This document shows positions 1 to 6,000 of a DNA stretch of 8,394 nucleotides, piece after piece. Below the pieces are notes generated by a model. That model was not told the DNA's origin. It made no database searches and saw only the letters and a list, made by a program, of their open reading frames with translations. The position numbers and the translations under genes are program-made. Source of the DNA: Ignavibacteria bacterium (lineage in GTDB: Bacteria > Bacteroidota > Ignavibacteria > Tepidaquicellales > OLB5); NCBI GenBank assembly GCA_027492415.1, contig JAPUEV010000269.1:1-8394 (forward strand), read 5' to 3'. Every line of letters starts with the position of its first letter. Position 1 is the first letter of the stretch.

Positions 1-424
1 ATTTTTTTTCTTCGTCTGTTTCAGGTATTATAGGCGCAACAGGTACTTTTTTATAGGTTTCGCTATCAACGCTTACAAATGTAAAGTACGCGCTGTTGGA
101 GTGTTTCTTCTCGCCGGTCTTAAAATCCTCAACTTCAACCTTTACGCCTACTTCCATAGAAGTATTGAACGCGCGGTTTACATTTGCGCAGAGAGAAACG
201 ATATTGCCAAGCCTGATAGGCTCATGGAACGTTAGGTCATCAACAACTGCGGTTACGGCTACATGATGGCAATGCCTTGATGCAGCCATCGCCGCTGCAA
301 TATCCATCCAGTGCATAAGCCTGCCGCCAAGCAGGTTCTTTAATATATTGGTATCATTTGGAAGCACAAGCTCTATCATAGTGACCTGTGATTCCTTCAT
401 TGTTTTGGGTTTGGTTTCTTTCAT
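1..424 (-). CDS. Acyl-CoA thioesterase, hotdog fold (YciA/YkhA/BACH type), C-terminus cut by window edge
   Basis: Likely a cytoplasmic thioesterase that hydrolyses acyl-CoA to free fatty acid and CoA. I read 141 codons from an ATG at 424 without a stop to the left edge, so the end is missing, but the family's single hotdog domain is nearly complete. Residues 22-26 read PNDTN and residues 33-41 read GGRLMHWMD, the usual hotdog signature in which the last Asp (D41) is the expected catalytic acid. Further on are DDLTFHEPIRLG (about residues 62-73), a segment with TSMEVGVKVEVED, and YFTFVSVD, all typical of this family. The tail rich in Pro, Glu and Lys (VPVAPIIPETDEEKK) also fits. The gene follows bamD by only 21 bp, which suggests cotranscription, although the pairing has no obvious functional logic. 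No clear Shine-Dalgarno precedes the ATG; Met9 is an alternative start. The family is clear; substrate chain length cannot be told from sequence. Confidence 0.9.
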   Translation of the reverse strand, partial: MKETKPKTMKESQVTMIELVLPNDTNILKNLLGGRLMHWMDIAAAMAASRHCHHVAVTAVVDDLTFHEPIRLGNIVSLCANVNRAFNTSMEVGVKVEVEDFKTGEKKHSNSAYFTFVSVDSETYKKVPVAPIIPETDEEKK

Positions 425-445
425 GTTATGTTAAACGGGACTTTA

Positions 446-1222
446 CTATTTATTTGCCTGTAATTCTTTTATCCTGCTGCCAATTTTATCAGCTTTTGCT
501 TTTAAGGGACTGTTTGGAAAAAGCTTATAGAATTTATCCAGAACCTTTTTTGCTTCTTCGTATTTTCTGCCGTTGGTATATGCTTCAGCCTGGCCAACCA
601 TTGCATCATCAGCCCAGTCGGAATCAATATACTCATCATACACAGCCTGGTAATACAATGATGCTGCTTTATAGTTATCGGTTTTCATGTAAAGCTCTGC
701 TGTCCAGTAATCTTTGAATGCAAGCTTATTGCGGAGCTCTTTTATCCTGGCTTCAGCGCTTGCAACATTTTTATCCTGCGGGTATGACTCGATATATGAA
801 AGATACTGGTTAAGCGCTTCCTTGGTGAACTGCTGGTCAAGCGAGTATTTGGGCGAAAGCTCATAGTAAGTATTTGCAAGCATATACTTTGCCTCAGGGT
901 ACAGCGGGCTTAGCTGGTAATTCTTTATGAAGTTCTCAAATTCATACGCGCCAAGGATATACTCTTTCTGGTAGAAGTAGCTTGATGCAAGGTAGAACTG
1001 AACCTTATCGGATACATCGGTGCCGGGGAAACGGATCTTTATGAATGAGAAATCCTCTATGGCATCAACGTAATCTTTTTTATCATACTTTCTTTTTGCA
1101 ATATCAAAAGCTTTCTGCGGATCGTCCGTGGTTATATCAGTTTTAGAAGAGCCGCATCCGATAAATGACTGGATTGTTAAGAGAGCAAGCAAAATGAGCG
1201 CTGAGAATTGTAATTTTTTCAA
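446..1222 (-). CDS. bamD: Outer membrane protein assembly factor BamD (TPR lipoprotein)
   Basis: BamD is a periplasm-facing lipoprotein of the BAM complex, which folds beta-barrel proteins into the outer membrane together with BamA. The 258-residue product is close to the usual length (about 245 in E. coli). Residues 1-23 form a lipoprotein signal: basic MKK, a hydrophobic stretch, and a lipobox-like SFIGC with Cys23 as the lipidation site; Phe at -3 is less usual. The rest is helical TPR-like. KYDKKDYVDAIEDF with a following RFPG (about residues 45-68) and SSYFYQKEYILGAYEFENF match the first BamD repeats. A later segment, KDYWTAELYMKTDNYKAASLYY, matches the conserved helices near the fourth repeat. 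The start is TTG at 1222, supported by AAGG six bases upstream and by the signal peptide beginning there; no in-frame ATG replaces it. The gene lies between an unknown exported protein (34 bp gap) and the thioesterase (21 bp gap). Confidence 0.9.
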   Translation of the reverse strand: MKKLQFSALILLALLTIQSFIGCGSSKTDITTDDPQKAFDIAKRKYDKKDYVDAIEDFSFIKIRFPGTDVSDKVQFYLASSYFYQKEYILGAYEFENFIKNYQLSPLYPEAKYMLANTYYELSPKYSLDQQFTKEALNQYLSYIESYPQDKNVASAEARIKELRNKLAFKDYWTAELYMKTDNYKAASLYYQAVYDEYIDSDWADDAMVGQAEAYTNGRKYEEAKKVLDKFYKLFPNSPLKAKADKIGSRIKELQANK

Positions 1223-1256
1223 TTGTTACCTTATAGTTCTTATTTATTTTTTATTT

Positions 1257-1946
1257 TTATTTTGTACGTACTGTAAAGAACAGTATTGCTGCCACCGCTG
1301 AGAGCGTTACCACTGCTGCGGGAAAAATTATCGATTCAAGAAAGCTTATGTTTGGCGGTATTGACTGTGTAAATTTATACTCGCTGCTTTCATATGATGA
1401 GTAATCGCTGTACGGAATTTCATCATCAAACTTTGTCTTTATCACATCGTTTACCAGTACAGATCCTATATTGCCTGAAATGTTGATATCCAGATCAGAG
1501 GTAATTTCGCGCTGCATCGATTTTTCGCCCAGGAAGCCGTTCTTAATAAGCTTTGTGTACTCTGTCTTTAAGCTGTTTATCCTGATGCTGCATTTATTGT
1601 AAATGCTGTCAGGCGAATCCATGCTTTCATCCTTTGCGAATGATATCTTTAGCTTATTCTTTTCTGCATTCTTTTTTATAACAGACTCAATGAACTTTTT
1701 TTCTTCCTTATTCTTTTTTACAGAGCTTACCCAGAAGACGAATTTTCTTTCACGCTCAACCTGAGGGAAGTAGAAAAATTTATCAAGCTCGCCTGATATT
1801 TCCTGCTCAAAGACAGCAAGGTTACTTTTAACCTGCGACTGGGCAAATAAGCCGGTAGAAAATACAGCAGTAAATATCAAAAATACCGTAATTTTACCAA
1901 AGAAAAATCCTATAAATAAAGAGCTATTTTCAGAATTACGGTTCAA
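1257..1946 (-). CDS. Exported protein of unknown function with C-terminal membrane anchor
   Basis: I do not recognise a named family. The 229-residue product has a hydrophobic N-terminal segment (about residues 10-35) ending in GLFAQ, which looks like a signal peptide cleaved after Ala. A soluble part of about 165 residues follows, rich in Lys, Glu and Ser and predicted mixed alpha/beta; it has only one Cys and no catalytic motif I can name. A Tyr/Ser-rich stretch (DYSSYESSEY) leads to SIPPN and a strongly hydrophobic segment near residues 204-225, then the short basic tail RTK. This implies a bulk exposed outside the inner membrane and held by the C-terminal anchor. The start is TTG at 1946: an in-frame stop lies 18 bases upstream and no ATG occurs before the signal segment; a second TTG inside the hydrophobic stretch would destroy it. 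It is first in the probable operon with bamD 34 bp downstream, hinting at an envelope role, which is inference only. Confidence 0.75.
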   Translation of the reverse strand: MNRNSENSSLFIGFFFGKITVFLIFTAVFSTGLFAQSQVKSNLAVFEQEISGELDKFFYFPQVERERKFVFWVSSVKKNKEEKKFIESVIKKNAEKNKLKISFAKDESMDSPDSIYNKCSIRINSLKTEYTKLIKNGFLGEKSMQREITSDLDINISGNIGSVLVNDVIKTKFDDEIPYSDYSSYESSEYKFTQSIPPNISFLESIIFPAAVVTLSAVAAILFFTVRTK

Positions 1947-2118
1947 TATGAGATTTTTCTGTTATTTCCTGTTCATTATTGTATAATCAATAAACGGGAG
2001 TTAAAATTTCAATGTTTTTGGTGAATATTTAAGTAAATTACTAATAAATAGATGGTGTTTCAAGGAAAATTACCCCGCTTGCAGACTTGCTGATAATTGA
2101 GTCCGGGTAAAAATCATT

Positions 2119-2274
2119 TTCCAGCGGAAACAGTGTTTTTCTTTCGAACGAACGCTGGACTGTGATTTTGGAATGCTTTCGGCAAATTCCATTTGTTTTC
2201 CAGCCGAAACCCGGGGATTCCAGCTGAATTCCAGCGGAAACTGGTGCGTTCCAGCTGAATTCCAGCGCAAAAAC
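2119..2274 (+). repeat. Cluster of degenerate TTCCAGCNGAA repeats
   Basis: A short word recurs in the same orientation at 2119 (TTCCAGCGGAAAC), 2198 (TTCCAGCCGAAAC), 2218 (TTCCAGCTGAA), 2229 (TTCCAGCGGAAAC), 2249 (TTCCAGCTGAA) and 2260 (TTCCAGCGCAAAAAC). The last four form two tandem units of 31 bp, each TTCCAGCTGAA followed directly by TTCCAGCG. Two further short words are built in: CAGCTG palindromes, and the small hairpin CCAG-CGGAAA-CTGG at 2231-2244. The ten-base word CCAGCGGAAA reappears at 2851-2860. The function is unknown; it could be an intergenic repeat family, a decayed mobile repeat or an operator array. Confidence 0.7.
2120..2159. repeat. Inverted repeat TCCAGCG ... CGCTGGA
   Basis: TCCAGCG at 2120-2126 pairs perfectly with CGCTGGA at 2153-2159, leaving 26 bases between. 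The right arm is the only inverted copy of the repeat word found in this cluster. The loop contains the TTCGAA palindrome (2143-2148). It could form a cruciform or an RNA hairpin, but no U-tract follows, so it is not a standard terminator. Confidence 0.5.
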
Positions 2275-2331
2275 CAGAGAGTCAGGATGTATTTTGATAA
2301 AGCTTAATATCATACGTAAAGATTGTATCTT

Positions 2332-2480
2332 TATATGCAATATGCATAATATTTAAATATAGTATATGGTAATAGCAAACGCAAGGAAAAAAACAAGCCT
2401 TCAATATTGGGAGAAATAAACGTATAATTTTTGCGGTTAAATATGCATTATACATATTTGCAAATAAATTATATGCAAAC
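2332..2480. repeat. AT-rich stretch with recurring TATATGCAA / ATATGCAT words
   Basis: TATATGCAA occurs at 2332-2340 and again at 2471-2478 as part of TATATGCAAAC (2470-2480). ATATGCAT, centred on the ATGCAT palindrome, occurs at 2340-2347 and 2441-2448. The surrounding bases are strongly AT-rich. Such clustered palindromic words can be binding sites of a regulator or simply AT-rich chance; nothing in the window identifies a binding protein. Confidence 0.35.
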
Positions 2481-2501
2481 AGCATATATTAAGCGCAGCA
2501 T

Positions 2502-2512
2502 ATTCAGTGAAT
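2502..2512. promoter_or_regulatory. Palindrome ATTCA-G-TGAAT, possible operator
   Basis: A perfect five-base inverted repeat around one central base. The sequence ATTCAGTGA followed by ATTATGAA here resembles ATTCAGTGATAATATGAA at 2671-2688, so the two may be copies of one site 169 bases apart. A regulatory role is inferred from the repetition alone. Confidence 0.3.
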
Positions 2513-2656
2513 TATGAAAATAAAAATCCGGTACATATTGACTAATGCCGTTTGATATATTAAATTTGTAAACTGCTGCCAAAACCAACAGCACCCTGAA
2601 TTAACCTTGATCTTAAAAGCAAAATAATTTCAAAGTAAAATTAACGGACAATTTAC

Positions 2657-2676
2657 CTGAATGTTTAAGCATTCAG
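2657..2676. promoter_or_regulatory. Perfect inverted repeat CTGAATG-TTTAAG-CATTCAG, possible operator or hairpin
   Basis: Two seven-base arms pair perfectly around a six-base TTTAAG centre, which itself is nearly palindromic. A third CATTCAG lies at 2694-2700. The site is about 380 bases upstream of the RHS gene start and 37 bases upstream of the doubtful small frame at 2713. No U-tract follows on either strand, so a protein-binding site is more likely than a terminator. Confidence 0.4.
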
Positions 2677-2712
2677 TGATAATATGAAGTCAACATTCAG
2701 CATTTCCTTTAA

Positions 2713-2979
2713 ATGATCAGGAATACTATAAATTCTTTAACACAATCTGATAATTGCATTAGCAGGGATTTTAACCTGATAATCTTAAATAACAAACAGG
2801 TAGTTTCTGTTTACAGGTATATAAATTACTTTGAACTGAAAAAACTAATACCAGCGGAAATATTCAATTTTCCGCAGATCGTTTCAGACATTGATAATTT
2901 TCAAATATGCCGGCTTCGGTTCCGTACCGGGCTGGTAAGGATCAAACATTACCATATCACTGGGATATGGGATTATTAG
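2713..2979 (+). CDS. Doubtful small hypothetical protein (88 residues)
   Basis: An ATG-to-TAG frame of 88 codons sits just ahead of the RHS gene with a 76 bp gap. The product begins MIRNTINSL and ends with a basic, aromatic tail (RLRFRTGLVRIKHYHITGIWDY-like, residues 67-88, abbreviated here as RLRF ... GIWDY). I recognise no family, signal peptide or membrane segment. In favour of a real gene, its codon choices (AGG, CTG, GTA, CAG) look like those of the neighbouring genes. Against it, no Shine-Dalgarno precedes the ATG, a TAA stop sits immediately before it, and the frame contains a perfect seven-base hairpin (2854-2875) carrying the intergenic repeat word. It could be a small gene, a remnant of a larger one, or chance. 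Confidence 0.3.
   Translation: MIRNTINSLTQSDNCISRDFNLIILNNKQVVSVYRYINYFELKKLIPAEIFNFPQIVSDIDNFQICRLRFRTGLVRIKHYHITGIWDY
2854..2875. repeat. Perfect hairpin GCGGAAA-N8-TTTCCGC
   Basis: GCGGAAA at 2854-2860 and TTTCCGC at 2869-2875 are perfect complements with an eight-base AT-rich loop. The left arm belongs to CCAGCGGAAA, identical to the word at 2121-2130 and 2231-2240 in the repeat cluster. It lies inside the doubtful small frame and about 180 bases before the RHS start. Confidence 0.45.
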
Positions 2980-3055
2980 AAAGGGGATATAAAACAGAAT
3001 AAACAGTATCAGCATTAACATTTCAATTAACTTTTACAATAAATCTTATTAAAAC

Positions 3056-6000
3056 ATGAAACTAAAAAAAATCTTACCAAAGAGCGCATTATTAAGAACA
3101 GTATTTATGCTGTTAATTACTGTTGCAGCTATATATACCGCAGGAAATTATTATGAACCTGCATTTAACCTTTTTGCCCAGGGTGATACAACCGGAGGCG
3201 GTGATACAACCGGGGGCGGTGATAGCTATACTGCTCCTTCCAGTGATGTCAGCCAGATGTTCAATGAAAGAGGTTTTTATAAATCAAGCAGCGCAAGCTT
3301 TGATGAAAATGAGATCATTAATGATTATAACGGTAACCTGATGTACGAAATACCGTTATATAAATTTAAGGGAGATGGTGATGTTAACCTGGATATGAAG
3401 CTTGTATATAACGGCAGCGTTAATCACCAGGTAATACTCTCAAAAAAACAAAATTATGGTGATAATTCATACAAGTACAATATCTCATCGCCTGAATGGA
3501 TGCTGAGCTTAAACGGGATATGTGTTCAGACAATGAATTTTGAAAGCTACCTGTTAACTGATCCGGGTAACGGCGGAAACCTTAACGGGAATGCTATTAA
3601 AAAGCTTATACCCGGCTATCATATGGATGATAACATGAAAGGTTTAACTGCAGGAAACAAAGACAGGATAAATATTCTAATGGGTGACGGCTCATGCCTG
3701 AGCCTGGTAAATAAAAATGAGAATCCTTATGGTGGTGATGTTTATACCGGTGATTATTATTCAGATACAAAAGAGAGCCACACAAAAGCCCGGGTTTACT
3801 GGGCTGAAAATTCAGGGGAATTTAACTACAGGAACAGGATTGTTGAGCTAATGATGGGAGACGGGCTTATTTATAAGTTCAAAGAATACCGGAGGAAATT
3901 CAACGATATAGATACCAGCGATGGCTACACATATAACAGGCCTCAAATGCTTTTGCTTGAACAGGTAATGGATATGTTTGGACATACAATAAACCTTTCT
4001 TACAGGTGGGATAATATTAAGCTTTATGGCAGACCTTTGCTTTATTCAATTGGTGTGATAAACCAAACGATAGAGGTAGACTATGCAATGTACTTTGGGC
4101 AATGCCTTGGCTTTTATCTGAGAAACTATACAATTGGTAATTATAAATTCAGGTTTAATGAAGGCATAACTTTTGACGGACCCGGAAATAAAACGGCATC
4201 TATACAGGAGGTAGTTAACCCGGTAAACCAATCAGCTGTAATTTTATATGATAATGATTACCAGAGAACCTTAAAGAATCTCCCGGTTTATTCAGGATAC
4301 AGCTGTAACCTGTACTTTGGCAATATGAACAGGATAAGCTCCTTTACCACTTTTATGGGAGGAACAAAAAAATATAAATACTTCGGGCAGAACCAGGCAA
4401 CTATAGATTATATAGGAACAATGTCCGGCAACGGAACAATAAGAAGCAGCGGCAATGATTTTAAAGGCAGCGGCAGGGATGCTTTTTTCACAAATATGAC
4501 AGATACATTAGCTGTTTACGATAAGGACCTGAAACAAAAAAGCAAACAAAGCTTTACTTACGGCTATACAGATAACGGTGACCCTTTTAAAGATAAAGAA
4601 GCAGACAGTACGGATGAATACACAACTTCAAGAAGCATTTTTTCCAGGGAGGGTAAAACTGTAAATCATTCAGAAAACTCGACAACCCTTAAAAGATACA
4701 GGTTTTACCCGGTAAAGAACTACGGCACGTTTAATGTTGAATTTACTGACCTGGGGGCAGTAAATAAGCTGTTAAAAGATTCAGTTTTTAATTCATCAGG
4801 CAGCTACCAGAGCTCTGCATATATTTATGATATTGGTACTTATATTAACCAGACTTATTTTACTGGCTCATTTTTACTTTTAACAAGGGCAGATACTGTA
4901 AACGGCACAGCAAAGCTTACAAATTATATGTATAAGTTCAAAGATTCCACTGCCGCTGTTAACCAGTATGACAGCCTTATAACCCAAAAAGTTGAGGTTG
5001 ACCCGATTGGATATAAAACCCTTACAGTTTTTAAAAATTTTGATGAAACCGTAGATTTTTACAGGGGCTGGGCAATGCTTGGAAGCTATCATTACAGGGA
5101 TACAATCCCGCCGCAGGATACAATAAGTGTGCTTGGTCAAAAAACTTTTTATAAAAGCGGTATGCCTGCTCTTGTGCAGAGGTTCAGCAACACACAAAAC
5201 AGGTTTAATTTTCCCTCAGGCTCTGACATACTTTTAAAACAGCAGGTAAACGAATACATAACAACACAAAACAACAATGCAGGCTATATTGGCCAGCTTA
5301 TTTCCACAAAAGAATATGCTGAAGGAAGTACTGCAAATTCTATTGAAACAAAATATGAATATTATAAAAAAGATACTACCGGCAGAGCATTGTATTCAGA
5401 TTACCACTTTCCCTACGCTGAAGGTAACCTTAAGAAAACAATTTTTCCCGAAAATAAGGAAGAAAAATATTACTATTACCTTGTAGATAAAATTGATACT
5501 GCCGGCGATTATGACGCGCCGCAGGGGGAACCGCCCTCACCAAAGGTGTACTATAAGGTAAAGTACAATGATGGCAGCGAACATATTGAATGGAATACTT
5601 TCCAGGATTCAAGGCTGCCAATAAAGACCGAAAGCTACAAAGTTACCTCTTCAGGCAGGGATACCCTAAAGATCATATATGCTGATTACAACTCAATGGG
5701 TAACCCGGTTATGATGGTAAATGAAGACAGTTATTTAACTACTTTTGACTATGATAATACATACAACCGGATAAGGAAAATCACTTTGCCCGGTGATTAC
5801 TCACCACTTATGGATAAGGATACATCATGGGTAGAAACAAGATATTACAATACACCGGTTACAATGAGTACTGAAGGCTGGGGTGCAATAGATAACAATG
5901 AGCTGCATCATACCAGTACAATTTCATGCAGTAATAATTTCAATCTTAAATACAATATTGATAATAACCAGGGCTTTAAAATTAAACCTTTTCTTAAATT

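Larger units (their letters stand above)
1947..2712. other. Divergent intergenic region without a convincing gene
   Basis: This stretch of about 770 bases separates the minus-strand operon from the plus-strand RHS region and should contain the operon promoter. On the minus strand a TATACA (1980-1985) lies upstream of the first gene, and a TTGAAA (2007-2012) lies 21 bases further up. That spacing is too long for a standard sigma-70 promoter, so I do not call one. The left part (2119-2274) holds a cluster of short repeats; the middle (about 2305-2520) is very AT-rich with repeated ATATGCA words; the right part has CATTCAG inverted repeats. Short open frames on the minus strand over 2041-2485 follow the repeat units and have no gene-like start signal, so I leave them out. 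No tRNA, rRNA or CRISPR pattern is visible. Confidence 0.6.

Noticed and set aside
388..717. Plus-strand 109-codon frame
   Set aside because: It lies antisense across the start of the thioesterase gene and the 3' half of bamD, both well supported by family motifs.
1980..2012. Sigma-70 promoter for the minus-strand operon (TTGAAA ... TATACA)
   Set aside because: The gap between the two boxes is 21 bases, longer than normal, and no Bacteroidota-type TAnnTTTG box is seen.
2119..2274. CRISPR array
   Set aside because: Repeat units are 11-15 bases, spacing is irregular or zero, and there are no unique spacers of constant length; no cas genes are seen.
2041..2485. Minus-strand open frames of 66-99 codons
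   Set aside because: They overlap one another, run through the repeat cluster and AT-rich stretch, have no ribosome binding site and no recognisable protein; they are best explained by chance.
2657..2676. Rho-independent terminator
   Set aside because: The stem is AT-rich and no T-run follows on either strand; no gene ends nearby.
4046..5621. Minus-strand frames of 61-105 codons within the RHS gene
   Set aside because: All are antisense shadows of a continuous 1779-codon frame with clear protein motifs.
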